Shown here: piece by piece, positions 1-8,822 of the stretch
Layout: the number at the start of each line of letters is the position of its first letter
How positions within the stretch are numbered: position 1 is the stretch's first letter
Origin: Candidatus Dormiibacterota bacterium
GTDB taxonomy: Bacteria > Vulcanimicrobiota > Vulcanimicrobiia > Vulcanimicrobiales > Vulcanimicrobiaceae
Direction of reading: 5' to 3'
DNA length: 60,488 nt
Assembly: GCA_035532035.1 (NCBI GenBank)
Contig: DATKRS010000016.1
Coordinates: forward strand, 1-60,488
The notes under the pieces: generated by a model
The model's database searches: none
Seen by the model: only the letters and a program-made list of their open reading frames with translations
Told to the model about the DNA's origin: nothing
Position numbers and translations under genes: made by a program

Positions 1-153
1 TGGCCGACGCTGCCCAAAGTCTTCATCGACGGGACGTTCTACGGCGATACCGACGTGCTCGGACCGATGGCCGAAAGCGGCGAGCTGCACGCCTTGCTCG
101 AGAAGAGCTTCGGCACTGCGCCGCAACCCAAAACAACGATCAACCTGCGGTAG
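1..153 (+). CDS. Monothiol glutaredoxin, C-terminal end (partial)
   Basis: Only the last 50 codons are in the window; the gene enters from the left edge and ends at TAG 151-153. The visible residues WPTLPKVFIDGTFYGDTDVL match the C-terminal half of monothiol (Grx4/CGFS-type) glutaredoxins, in which the WPT-P segment and the following G-D pair form the glutathione-binding edge. These proteins carry or transfer [2Fe-2S] clusters. The active-site CGFS motif would lie upstream of the window, so the monothiol assignment rests on the C-terminal pattern. The next gene starts on the base after this stop codon, so the two are almost certainly co-transcribed. Confidence 0.8.
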   Translation, partial: WPTLPKVFIDGTFYGDTDVLGPMAESGELHALLEKSFGTAPQPKTTINLR

Positions 154-1002
154 ATGGCGGCAACCACGATCGTCTCGCCGGAGACGCTTCGCGAACGCCT
201 AGACGATCCGCAGTGGATCGTCGTCGACTGCCGCTTCAACCTCCAGGATATCGCGGCGGGGCGGCGGGCGTACGAGGCCGGCCACATTCCCGGTGCGTTC
301 TTCGCCGATCTGGAGCACGACCTCGCCGGCGAAAAGACCGGAACGAACGGCCGCCACCCGCTTCCCGATCCCGAGCGCTTCGCGGAGTCTCTCCGCTCGC
401 TCGGCGCGCGAGACGAGACGCAGCTCGTCGCCTATGACGAAGGCGCCGACATGTACGCCGCGCGCTTGTGGTTTCTCTGCCGCTGGATCGGCCACGATGC
501 CGTCGCGGTTCTCGACGGCGGCATCGCGGGCTGGCGCGCGCTCGGCCTCCCGATCTCGACGCAGGCTCCACGCACACGCGCCCGCGGAACGCTTCGCGTC
601 GTACTGCGACCCGAGCTGATCGTCGATACGCGCGCCGTGTTCGCGAACCTGCGCGAGCCGGGGATGCACGTGCTCGACGCGCGCGCTGCCGAGCGCTTTC
701 GCGGGGACGTCGAGCCGCTCGATCGGGTAGCCGGGCATATTCCGGGAGCGCGCAATCGCTGGTTCAAGGCAAACTTCGACGAGCGCGGCCGCTTCAAGAC
801 GCCGAAACGGCTACGCGACGAGTTCGCCCCCTACGGTCCGCCCCACGAGATCGTGCACCAGTGTGGATCGGGCGTCTCTTCCGCGGTCAACGCGCTCGCG
901 ATGGAGCTCGCCGGATTGCACGACTGGCGGCTCTATCCCGGTTCGTGGAGCGAATGGTCTTCCGACCCGGAGCGCCCGATCGAAACGGGCGACGAACGCT
1001 AG
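154..1002 (+). CDS. sseA: Two-domain rhodanese-type sulfurtransferase
   Basis: A 282-residue protein made of two rhodanese domains, the size and layout of thiosulfate or 3-mercaptopyruvate sulfurtransferases. The N-terminal domain (about 1-140) has Asp-Glu-Gly where an active rhodanese would have its Cys loop, so it is the inactive structural half. The C-terminal domain carries the catalytic loop HQCGSGVSS with Cys237, and CGSGV is the form typical of mercaptopyruvate sulfurtransferases. The enzyme moves sulfane sulfur to thiols or cyanide. Its ATG directly follows the glutaredoxin TAG (TAGATG), which suggests a sulfur/redox or Fe-S operon. It converges with the cupin gene, 7 bp away. Family confidence is high; the preferred sulfur donor is inferred from the loop. 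Confidence 0.88.
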   Translation: MAATTIVSPETLRERLDDPQWIVVDCRFNLQDIAAGRRAYEAGHIPGAFFADLEHDLAGEKTGTNGRHPLPDPERFAESLRSLGARDETQLVAYDEGADMYAARLWFLCRWIGHDAVAVLDGGIAGWRALGLPISTQAPRTRARGTLRVVLRPELIVDTRAVFANLREPGMHVLDARAAERFRGDVEPLDRVAGHIPGARNRWFKANFDERGRFKTPKRLRDEFAPYGPPHEIVHQCGSGVSSAVNALAMELAGLHDWRLYPGSWSEWSSDPERPIETGDER

Positions 1003-1009
1003 TCGCTCC

Positions 1010-1504
1010 TCACGTTCGCTTCGGCGGCATGGGAACGGCAAATGGTTTCGCGACGGCGCCGGCCGGCGAGTTGCTCAGGCGTGCGAGGTCTTCTTCGGAA
1101 GGCTCTTGCGCAAAATCGCGACACGCATCGACGATGCAATAAAAGCCAAACGGCTCATTCCCGCGATTGACGAGCTGATGGATCTCGAGCGGTGCGACAT
1201 ACACGACGTCGTTTGCGCCGACGGGCGAGACGGAGTCGCCGACGATCGCGTATCCTTCGCCGCGGCGAATCACGACGTAGTGCTCGTGCTCGTGCTTCTC
1301 TAGGCGCGAGACGGCGCCCGGTTGCAGCTCGAAGTAACGCAGCTCCATGCGCGGGCCGGGTTGCGACGGATCGCCCTTGCGGCCGCCGAGGATCGTATGG
1401 CGCTCGACGCCCACGGCCGCCCCGGGCCGATAGCCCTCGACCTCGACGCCGTCCCAGCCGTCATGCGTTGCGTGGACGACGCGCCGTTGACGCAACTCTT
1501 CCAT
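1010..1504 (-). CDS. Cupin-domain protein
   Basis: A 164-residue single-domain cupin. The metal-binding motif appears as HEHEHY (residues 71-76) followed by a Gly-rich turn, and the second histidine is in the LEIHQ segment near residue 109, as in small mannose-6-phosphate isomerase-like cupins. The start was placed at ATG 1504 because AAGGGGG lies just upstream; an upstream ATG would add only seven unlikely residues. It lies 33 bp downstream of the metallophosphoesterase on the same strand and probably shares its transcript. The substrate cannot be deduced: members of this fold are isomerases, dioxygenases or binding proteins. Confidence 0.75.
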   Translation of the reverse strand: MEELRQRRVVHATHDGWDGVEVEGYRPGAAVGVERHTILGGRKGDPSQPGPRMELRYFELQPGAVSRLEKHEHEHYVVIRRGEGYAIVGDSVSPVGANDVVYVAPLEIHQLVNRGNEPFGFYCIVDACRDFAQEPSEEDLARLSNSPAGAVAKPFAVPMPPKRT

Positions 1505-1537
1505 AGCCCCCTTAGGATAGCACACCGCCAGGGAGCG

Positions 1538-2866
1538 TCACCGCGCCCGGCGGCGACCGCCGAGGCGCACGATGATGAGAACCAGGCTCGCGGCAACCAC
1601 GATGCCGAGTAGCCCTGCAACGATGGGCAGGACGAAGAGCCGCCGGCGTAGTCCGGCACACCGCACGAACGCATCTCCCGCGTGCGTCTGCGCGCACCAC
1701 GGCGTGCGCCAGGTCGCGGCCGTCACTTCGGCGTGCGGCGATCCGGCGACGAGTGCGCTCGACCAGCGAGCCCTGGCGACAGGATCGTTCGCGATGCGCG
1801 CGTGCGCGGCGTGCATCGCCGCCGCATCGACGCTCCGAGCGCCGTACGCGGCGTCAAAATCGAACTCCGAACCCCACGCCGCCCGCTGCGGATCGTACGC
1901 ATAGAGCGTATAATCATGCAGCGTGCCGTCGAGCGCGACGCGCAACCGCAGGAACGCGGGGTCGTTGTCGTAGATCGGGGAGATCGACGGCGCGATGACG
2001 GTCGGCGCGCCCAGGGTGCGAAAGTCGCTCCGATGCACGTGCCCGGCGATACCAAAAGCGATACGCTTGCCATAGTACGCAAGATCGCGAACGTACGCGC
2101 GCTCGTCCGTTCCCTGGAGGAATGGGACGACGAGCAGCCGGTGCGTGAAGAGCGTGCTCGCGGCGTCGACGCCTGCGGGAATGTGCGCGATCACGACCGC
2201 GTGCGTTCCCTTCGGCATCTCCGCGAGCGTGCGACCGAGCCACGCGAGCGCGGCCGCACCCGGATCTCCGGCGGTTCCACCACACGCGCGGTAGAGCACC
2301 GACCAATAGACGTCGTCCAAGACGACCGCGCGCAGCGAGCGCACCGGTAGCTGCGCCGTGTAGGGTCCACCTGCGGCAAACGCGCGCGCGAAGCCCGGTG
2401 CGGCCCCGTTGCGATCGACGAGCGGCGCCCAGATGCGCGCGAGCGCTTTGAGGTATGGCGTATTCGCAGCGGTGCGGTAATCGCCGCACGGGTCGTCGTT
2501 GTTCCCGAGTGCGATTGCGAACTGCGCGCGCGGAAACGCCGCCGCGAGGCCGGCGGCGACGCGGCGCATCGTCTCCTCTGCCGCGGCACCGGCCGACGCG
2601 TGGTGCGCACGCGCGAGCTCGGAAAAATGATGCGCGAGGAGATCGCCGGCGACGATCACCACCTCGGGATCGGGATCCGCTCGCTGCATGGCAGTCAGCG
2701 CGCTGCGCCAAAGCGCCCAGTTCGTGTCGGAGCCGTACGCGCTAGGCGCGGAGCCGCCGGCATAAGGATCGAGGTGAATATCGCTCACGACGAGCCACGC
2801 CTGATCGGCACGGGCCTGGGCCGGCACCAAGAAAAGCGCCAGCAACACGACGAAGAGGCATCGCAT
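1538..2866 (-). CDS. Secreted metallophosphoesterase, C-terminally anchored
   Basis: A 442-residue calcineurin-like phosphoesterase. Residues 1-20 form a signal peptide ending in Ala-Arg-Ala. The metal ligands follow the family order: SDIH (28-31), GDLL (74-77), GNNDD (121-125) and a late GHVH. Between the second and third blocks the protein resembles acid sphingomyelinase-like phosphodiesterases. A hydrophobic helix at about 410-435 followed by Arg-rich residues would anchor it in the inner membrane with the catalytic domain in the periplasm. It may hydrolyse phosphodiesters of lipids or nucleotides. Its start codon overlaps that of the divergent EVE gene by two bases, so its promoter must lie inside that gene. 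Confidence 0.82.
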   Translation of the reverse strand: MRCLFVVLLALFLVPAQARADQAWLVVSDIHLDPYAGGSAPSAYGSDTNWALWRSALTAMQRADPDPEVVIVAGDLLAHHFSELARAHHASAGAAAEETMRRVAAGLAAAFPRAQFAIALGNNDDPCGDYRTAANTPYLKALARIWAPLVDRNGAAPGFARAFAAGGPYTAQLPVRSLRAVVLDDVYWSVLYRACGGTAGDPGAAALAWLGRTLAEMPKGTHAVVIAHIPAGVDAASTLFTHRLLVVPFLQGTDERAYVRDLAYYGKRIAFGIAGHVHRSDFRTLGAPTVIAPSISPIYDNDPAFLRLRVALDGTLHDYTLYAYDPQRAAWGSEFDFDAAYGARSVDAAAMHAAHARIANDPVARARWSSALVAGSPHAEVTAATWRTPWCAQTHAGDAFVRCAGLRRRLFVLPIVAGLLGIVVAASLVLIIVRLGGRRRAR

Positions 2867-3317
2867 GCACTACTGGTTGTTCAAGAGCGAGCCTCACGCC
2901 TACGGCTTCGAGCAACTGCGCGCCGACGGCACCACGTCGTGGAGCGGCGTACGTAACTGGCAAGCGCGCGGTAACATGCAGGCGATGTCCGCGGGCGACC
3001 TCGGCTTCTTCTACCATTCTTCGATTCCGCAGCCGGCCGCCGTCGGCGTCTGCCGCGTCGTCAAAGCGGCCTATCCCGACTTCACCCAGTTCGATCCGAG
3101 CAGCGAGTATTACGATGCCACCTCGCGCCCGGAGCGCCCGAAATGGTACATGGTGGACGTCGAGTACGTCGAACCGTTGCCGCGCCCCGTGACGCTCGCG
3201 CAGATGCGCGCGGAGCCGCGTCTCGAGGGAATGATCCTCTTGCGGCGCGGGCGGCTCTCGGTTCAGCCCGTGACGCCGCGCGAGTGGGAGATCGTGCTCG
3301 AGCTCGCGCGCGCGTAA
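2865..3317 (+). CDS. EVE-domain protein (THYN1-like, PUA superfamily)
   Basis: A 150-residue protein that is entirely an EVE domain. It opens with the hallmark MHYWLFKSEP, has WSGVRN at 26-31, and a central segment reading MSAGDLGFFYHSS. EVE domains belong to the PUA/YTH fold and are thought to recognise modified bases in nucleic acids; some occur next to restriction systems, but none is visible here. The start is fixed by homology and by AGAGG seven bases upstream. The gene is divergent from the metallophosphoesterase with overlapping start codons, and is followed by a strong hairpin. Confidence 0.88.
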   Translation: MHYWLFKSEPHAYGFEQLRADGTTSWSGVRNWQARGNMQAMSAGDLGFFYHSSIPQPAAVGVCRVVKAAYPDFTQFDPSSEYYDATSRPERPKWYMVDVEYVEPLPRPVTLAQMRAEPRLEGMILLRRGRLSVQPVTPREWEIVLELARA

Positions 3318-3323
3318 AGCGTC

Positions 3324-3349
3324 GCGGGCCCCGCCGAAGCGGGGCCCGC
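3324..3349. terminator. GC-rich hairpin between convergent genes
   Basis: A perfect 11-bp stem, GCGGGCCCCGC with its complement, closed by a CGAA tetraloop, sits between the stops of the EVE gene and the TonB receptor. Neither side has a clean T-run, so it could be a weak bidirectional terminator or an mRNA 3'-end stabiliser. It is the most stable hairpin I found in a short intergenic gap. Confidence 0.6.
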
Positions 3350-3372
3350 AGTATTCGTGTCGTTTCTCGCGG

Positions 3373-6300
3373 TTACGGTCCGCCGAACGTCTTCGTCAGC
3401 TCGACGTGCCAGACTGCCGGACCGAGCTGGTTCTCGATCGAGGCCGCTTGCTGGCCGTTCGCCAAGCCGTAGTTCACGCCCGTACCGACGTACTCGTAGT
3501 AGCCCGGCAGCGCGTTGAAGATGTTGTCGCCGGATACCTGGAGCGACAACGCGTGGTTCAACGGCACGCGCAGCGACGCGTACGTGATCCAGAACGGCGG
3601 GGCGTTGAACGAGTTGTTCTTCCCGAGGAACGTGCTGCCGAGCACGGCTCGCCACCCGCTGGGAGCCGACCAGTTGAGCTCTGCATGTCCCGTCAAGAAC
3701 GGGATATTCGTGTTCGAGAAGCCGTTCGGGCTGTCGCTGCAGTTGAACGGAAATGCCAGGTTATGGTAGTGCGGTGCCTGGTACGTACCGCAATAGTAGG
3801 ATCCCGCAAAACTCGCGTTGCCTTCGAACTGTCCGCCGGCGATGATGTTGAGGTTCGTGTTGTAGTTCGCCGGAACGCAGGGTGCCGTCGGATGGCCGGG
3901 CACCGGAGCGCAGTAGAAGTTCGGCGCGAGATTGTAGGCGTACGCGTGCTCGAGCGATGCGGCGAGGTCGAAGCCGAAGCCTTTGGACGGCACGTGCTTC
4001 AAACCGACCTCCACGCCTTCAAAGCGTGAGTTCGATACGTTTTGGTTCTGACTGTAGTAGATCGGAACCGGCGTGACGCCGCAGTTGGACCCCGGATAGC
4101 TCGTATTCGTGCAGGTCAACCCGCTGCCGAATACCGACGTGATGAAGTGATTGAACAGATTCGTCACGTACAGGTCGACCGACGCGACCGTGTCGCCGTC
4201 CGCGAGCCGGTAGTCGGAGCCCAAATCGTAGCCCCACGACGTCTCCGGGTGCAGGTTCGCGTTCGGGATGTTCACGGTCACCGCACCGTTGCAGCCGAAG
4301 AAGCCGCATGACGGATAGCCCAATGGTCTCGTGAGCTCGGCCAGATACTCCGGCGCGATGCTCGAACCGGCCGAGAGCCGAACGGCGAGGTTCGGATCTG
4401 GGCGCCACTCGAGTGCCGTGCGTTCGTCGAAGTGCGATTGATTCGTCGTCGTCCAAAGGACGTTGTTTCCGTACGGCGAGCACGACGCACCGGGGCCATT
4501 GAGATTCGTGATGGTTTGGCCGTACCAGCCCGACGTGAACAGGCATTCGCCCGCAAACGTGTTGTGATACGTGTTGTCGTAGAGCGAAACGATCCACTGC
4601 AGCTTCGGATTGATGTTGAGGATGTTGCGGAGCATGTACGTGTTCATGATCTGGCTCGATCCGCCCGGAACCGTGGTCGACGGCGCGCCGAGACCCGGAT
4701 AAGGATCCAGCCCCGGGCACGCGAGTCCCGTGAACTGTCCGAGAGCATTCGAGCCGGGCGCACACCCCGAGAGGCTCCCGACGCCGTTCGTCTGATAGTT
4801 GGTCGACTCGGCGCTGAGCGTGAACTCGTTGCCTTCGCCGTACGGATGCGTGAACTCGAAAGAGTAGCCGTTGAGTTTATCGAGCTCGAACTGGCGGTAG
4901 TACGAGAAGAACGCCGTCGGCTCGCTCACGCCGTTGTACGTCGTGTAGTTTGACGACTCGTGGTTCACGCCGTAGTACGTGTAGTCTTGTACGACCGGAA
5001 CGTACGGGCTGTCCGATCCGCCGTTGATGAGGCGGTTGACGTTGGCGTGGTAGTATCGCGCGAGAATCGTGTTGTCGCCGATCGTCGACTGGATCTCCGC
5101 CTGAACGACCGGCTCGGAGTTCACCTCGCCTTCGGTCCCACCGGTCGAACCGGGATACGGGCCTCCCGACGGTCCCCAGAAATGCGTTCCCGGTGCGAGT
5201 GGGCCCGAATACCCGTGACCGGAAGCGGGAAGGAAGACGTTCGGCTGCAGCGTGCTTGCCGTGTTGGCGTTTTGGTCGGCGTAGGATTCGGTGACGAAAT
5301 AGGTCACCGTCGCACGCGTGTAGTCGGAGAGATGGTACTGGGCCTTCAACAGCTCCGCGTACTGATTGAAGTATCCATTGTACGTGTAGCAGCACGCCAC
5401 GAGGCCTTGGGACGAGAACGGCGCCGTTTCAGTGTTGCCGAGATACTGGCGGCTGTCGTTGTAGTTCGCGACGTTGCCCGTCGTGCCGTTCCAACCGATG
5501 ACGCCGTTCGGGCCGGGGCCGACGTTGAAGTACGTCCGCTGATTGTGCATCAAACCCGGATCGTTGACGCCGGCGACCTCGACGACGAAGCCCAAGCGGC
5601 CGTTGAGCACGGTGTCCGAGAGCCCGAAGTGATAGTACGTGCCGCCATCGCTGATGTATCCAAAGCCGTAATCGGGCGTAAACGCCAGCGTCGGGTCTTT
5701 GGTACGGAAGTTGAGCGTGCCGCCGATGGCGTAGTTCGTCTGCGGCGACATGGCGCCCGGTCCTTTGATGACGTCGACGTTCGAGAAGAGATAGCTGTTC
5801 AAGAACGTCGTCACGTAGTCGCCGTAGTCGACGACGGCCAGCGGATGGCCGTCGATGAGCGTTGCCGTCTCGTACGAAAGGCCGCCGCGAATGTTCGGAA
5901 CGACGATCGAGCCCGCCGAAGCGCCGTTCGCGCTCGATGTCGGATAGCTGATCTGCAAGCCGGGGATTTGGTCGAGCGTATGGTTGACCGAGTACTGCCC
6001 CTGCTCTTCGAACTGCTGCGACGTCAGCGTGTTGACGGAGGCAGTCGACGTGTTGAAGACGCCGTGTCCGCGCACGGCGACGCGCGCGATCGTGCGCAGC
6101 GTCGTGAACGTTGCGACCGGCATGGAGACCGAGACGATCTCGGGAGCGCCCGCGACAATGGCGACATCGTTTTCGGCCGTTTGATATCCCGGCTTCTCGA
6201 CCGTCAAACGGTAGATTCCCGGGACGACGTTAGCAATGGTGAACGCGCCGTTCGCGTCCGTTGTTGCCGTGTAGGTCTGCGGCCCGACGAGGGAGACCGA

Positions 6301-6465
6301 CGCATCCGAAATGGGTGCGCCCTCCGACGAGGTTGCCGTGCCCTGGACCGAGCCTGTTGCCTGTGCCACGACGTTCGCGCCATGCAGCACCGTCGCCGCG
6401 CTTACGGGTCCGACGGTGAGCGTCGCAAACAACAACGCGGCCAGGATCCGAGTGAGAGTACTCAC
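3373..6465 (-). CDS. TonB-dependent receptor with carboxypeptidase-like N-terminal domain
   Basis: An outer-membrane active transporter of about 1030 residues. The order is signal peptide, a carboxypeptidase regulatory-like beta-sandwich (about residues 40-115, ending in GIYRLTVEKPGYQT), a plug domain containing QIPGLQISYP and INIRGG-like loops (about 150-290), then a 22-strand-type barrel rich in Tyr, Asn and Gly, with a terminal Phe close to the C-terminus. Start chosen at GTG 6465 because GGAGG stands five bases upstream and the signal peptide begins there; the reading frame stays open to 6588 only through a duplicated promoter-region repeat. The ligand is unknown: no neighbouring siderophore, vitamin B12 or glycan operon points to one. 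It is preceded by phased direct repeats (6498-6554). Confidence 0.88.
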   Translation of the reverse strand: MSTLTRILAALLFATLTVGPVSAATVLHGANVVAQATGSVQGTATSSEGAPISDASVSLVGPQTYTATTDANGAFTIANVVPGIYRLTVEKPGYQTAENDVAIVAGAPEIVSVSMPVATFTTLRTIARVAVRGHGVFNTSTASVNTLTSQQFEEQGQYSVNHTLDQIPGLQISYPTSSANGASAGSIVVPNIRGGLSYETATLIDGHPLAVVDYGDYVTTFLNSYLFSNVDVIKGPGAMSPQTNYAIGGTLNFRTKDPTLAFTPDYGFGYISDGGTYYHFGLSDTVLNGRLGFVVEVAGVNDPGLMHNQRTYFNVGPGPNGVIGWNGTTGNVANYNDSRQYLGNTETAPFSSQGLVACCYTYNGYFNQYAELLKAQYHLSDYTRATVTYFVTESYADQNANTASTLQPNVFLPASGHGYSGPLAPGTHFWGPSGGPYPGSTGGTEGEVNSEPVVQAEIQSTIGDNTILARYYHANVNRLINGGSDSPYVPVVQDYTYYGVNHESSNYTTYNGVSEPTAFFSYYRQFELDKLNGYSFEFTHPYGEGNEFTLSAESTNYQTNGVGSLSGCAPGSNALGQFTGLACPGLDPYPGLGAPSTTVPGGSSQIMNTYMLRNILNINPKLQWIVSLYDNTYHNTFAGECLFTSGWYGQTITNLNGPGASCSPYGNNVLWTTTNQSHFDERTALEWRPDPNLAVRLSAGSSIAPEYLAELTRPLGYPSCGFFGCNGAVTVNIPNANLHPETSWGYDLGSDYRLADGDTVASVDLYVTNLFNHFITSVFGSGLTCTNTSYPGSNCGVTPVPIYYSQNQNVSNSRFEGVEVGLKHVPSKGFGFDLAASLEHAYAYNLAPNFYCAPVPGHPTAPCVPANYNTNLNIIAGGQFEGNASFAGSYYCGTYQAPHYHNLAFPFNCSDSPNGFSNTNIPFLTGHAELNWSAPSGWRAVLGSTFLGKNNSFNAPPFWITYASLRVPLNHALSLQVSGDNIFNALPGYYEYVGTGVNYGLANGQQAASIENQLGPAVWHVELTKTFGGP

Positions 6466-6497
6466 GTATCCTCCAGCACTAAAGTAAAGAGAGAGAT

Positions 6498-6554
6498 GTC
6501 GAGTATGGGGCTCGACGATTAAGCGCCCGTTAGTGACGATTAAGCGCCCGTTAG
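6498..6554 (-). promoter_or_regulatory. Phased direct repeats and inverted repeat upstream of the TonB receptor
   Basis: Two identical 20-bp copies of GACGATTAAGCGCCCGTTAG (6514-6533 and 6535-6554) are spaced 21 bp apart, two helical turns. Directly on the gene side is an inverted repeat GTCGAG-7-CTCGAC (6498-6516), sharing three bases with the first copy. The block lies 33-90 bp before the GTG start, where an activator or repressor would act. The regulator is not identifiable; metal or nutrient control is usual for receptors of this type. Confidence 0.5.
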
Positions 6555-6663
6555 GATGGGTGCGTGGTCGCTCGACCGTAATAGCCACAGTGCCCCTTCG
6601 AATGGCTCAAGAGAAAGGTTTGCCTACCCGTGCCGTCCGCCTTCGCCGCCGGGCGCTAGGCCC

Positions 6664-8763
6664 CTACGTTTTATGAGATTTCGCTAAGAAAATCCGCTGG
6701 GCGTCGTAGGCCGGGTGGCGTTCCCCCGGCATGAGGCGCCGGTACGTCCCGTCCGGCAGGAGCTCCCTACTCTTGACGTTGTCCCGCAGCAGCGCTCCCA
6801 GAATCCGGCGGTCGACTGTCTCGGCAATCGCCGCATCCTGTACCGGCACCGCCAGCTCGACTCGCCGGTCGAGGCTGCGCCCCATCCAATCGGCGCTCGA
6901 AAGGAAGACCTCTCGTTCGCCGCCGTTCTCGAAGACGTATATCCGCGAATGCTCGAGGAACCGCCCGACGATCGAGCAGACGCGGATGCGTTCGGAGAGC
7001 CCGGGGACGCCCGGCCGCAGCACGCACATGCCCCGTACGACGAGCTGGATGTCGACGCCGCCTTGGCTCCCGCGATAGAGGGCGCGCACGATCTCGAGAT
7101 CGGTGAGGGCGTTCAACTTCGCACGAATTCCCGCCGGCCGCCCCGCGCGGGCGTGCTCGATCTCGCGCTCGATGCGCGAGAGGATCTCGCGGCGCATCGT
7201 AACCGGCGAGACGAAGAGATCGTCGAAGTCGGTGACCTTCGCGAAGCCGGTGAGCGCGTTGAAGAGCGCGACCGTATCGCTCCCAAGGCGTGGGCGGCAC
7301 GTGAAGAGGCCGAGATCGGTATAGATGCGCGCGGACTTTTCGTTGTAGTTTCCGGTGCCGAAATGGATGTAGCGCCGCAGACCGTCGTCGTCCTCGCGAA
7401 TCACCATCAGCGCTTTCGCATGGACTTTGAGGCCTGGGAAGCCGTACACGACGTGAACGCCCGCACGCTCCAGCCTGCGCGCCCATTCGATGTTGTTCTG
7501 TTCGTCGAAGCGTGCCTTGAGCTCGATGACGACGGCGACTTGCTTGCCGTTTTCCGCCGCTTCCAGCAGCGCGCTCACGATCGGCGAGTTCGAGCCCGAC
7601 GTTCGATAGAGCGTCGCCTTGATCGCCAGCACCCGCTCGTCGCTCGCCGCCTGACGCAAGAATTGCAATACCGGATCGAACGAGTCGTAGGGATGGTGCA
7701 GCAGCACGTCACCTTCGCGAATCAACGCAAAGAGGTCGGTGACGCCGCGCAGGCGCTTGGGAATCGCAGGTAAGAACGGCGGATAGCGCAGCTCCTCGTA
7801 GCCGGGCAGGTCGATCAGCTGCCGCAGATCGCCGAGCGCCATCGGGCCCACCACTTCGTAGCAATCGACCTCGTGGAGGTCCAGCGACTTCAGCAAGAAC
7901 TCACGCATGTACTCCGGCATTCCGCGCTCGATCTCGAGGCGAACGGGCTCGCCGAATCGCCGCCGCTGCAGCTCCGATTCGATCGCCGCGAGGAGATCGT
8001 CGGCCTCGTCTTCCTGCAAGTCGAGATCCGCATCTCGCGTAACGCGGAACACGTACGCATCGCGCACCGTCATGCCGGGAAAGAGCGCGCCGAGATAGCG
8101 CGCGATCACGTCTTCGAGGAGCACGAACCTGCGCGCGCCCGGCGCCGACGGCTCTACGGCGACGAACCGCGGCAGCGTCGGCGGAATCTTCACGCGCGCA
8201 AAATGCAGCGATACCCCGTCGGCAGTGTTCTCCTCGAGCTCGACTGCAAGCGAGAGCGAGAGATTGGATATGTACGGGAACGGATGCCCGCTGTCGACGG
8301 CCAGCGGCGTCAACACGGCGAAGACGCGCTCGTCGAACGTTCGCTCGACGTTCGCCAGCGCTTCCTCTTCGAGATCCGCAACGCGAACGATGCGGATGCC
8401 GCGCCGTTCGAGCGAGGGGAAGATGCGCTCGACGAGCAGACGCATCTGCTGCGATTTCGAGCGGCGCGCGCGTTCGGAGACGGCCGCCAGATGTTCGCTC
8501 GGCGTGCGGCCGTCTTCCGTTGCGCGCAGGACTTGCGCGTCGATCTGCTGCTTGATCGCCGCGACGCGAATCATGAAGAACTCGTCGAGGTTCGTTTCGT
8601 AGATCGCGATGAAGTTCAACCGCTCGAAGAGCGGGTTCCGGCGATCGAGCGCTTCCTCCAGGACACGGTCGTTGAACTCGAGCCATGAGAGCTCTTGGCT
8701 GAAGTAAGAGGCCGGATCGTCGGGAAAGCCGCCTCTGCGCGGCGGCTTCGCGGGTGCGAGCAT
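6664..8763 (-). CDS. ppk1: Polyphosphate kinase 1
   Basis: A 699-residue PPK1, full family length, which reversibly polymerises the gamma-phosphate of ATP into inorganic polyphosphate. The N-terminal domain begins with the signature SWLEFNDRVLEEA; NLDEFFMIRV and HPYDSF follow. The two phospholipase D-like catalytic histidines are present: His448 in GLKVHAKAL (the autophosphorylated one) and His605 in EHSRIYVFENGG. The HFGTGNYNEKSARIY segment is also intact. The gene is divergent from the membrane hydroxylase with a 59-bp gap. The TonB receptor lies about 200 bp downstream and is probably a separate transcript. Confidence 0.96.
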   Translation of the reverse strand: MLAPAKPPRRGGFPDDPASYFSQELSWLEFNDRVLEEALDRRNPLFERLNFIAIYETNLDEFFMIRVAAIKQQIDAQVLRATEDGRTPSEHLAAVSERARRSKSQQMRLLVERIFPSLERRGIRIVRVADLEEEALANVERTFDERVFAVLTPLAVDSGHPFPYISNLSLSLAVELEENTADGVSLHFARVKIPPTLPRFVAVEPSAPGARRFVLLEDVIARYLGALFPGMTVRDAYVFRVTRDADLDLQEDEADDLLAAIESELQRRRFGEPVRLEIERGMPEYMREFLLKSLDLHEVDCYEVVGPMALGDLRQLIDLPGYEELRYPPFLPAIPKRLRGVTDLFALIREGDVLLHHPYDSFDPVLQFLRQAASDERVLAIKATLYRTSGSNSPIVSALLEAAENGKQVAVVIELKARFDEQNNIEWARRLERAGVHVVYGFPGLKVHAKALMVIREDDDGLRRYIHFGTGNYNEKSARIYTDLGLFTCRPRLGSDTVALFNALTGFAKVTDFDDLFVSPVTMRREILSRIEREIEHARAGRPAGIRAKLNALTDLEIVRALYRGSQGGVDIQLVVRGMCVLRPGVPGLSERIRVCSIVGRFLEHSRIYVFENGGEREVFLSSADWMGRSLDRRVELAVPVQDAAIAETVDRRILGALLRDNVKSRELLPDGTYRRLMPGERHPAYDAQRIFLAKSHKT

Positions 8764-8822
8764 CGGAATCGGCTATTCTACGCGAAGGCGCGCGCAGCCA
8801 TCCGAGTGAAGCAGGAAAGACG

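Noticed and set aside
4960-6522. Long open frame on the plus strand inside the TonB receptor gene
   Set aside because: Arg/Val-rich shadow of a high-GC gene with no domain; the minus frame has a full receptor.
6514-6554. CRISPR-like repeats
   Set aside because: Only two copies, one base apart, no spacers and no cas genes.
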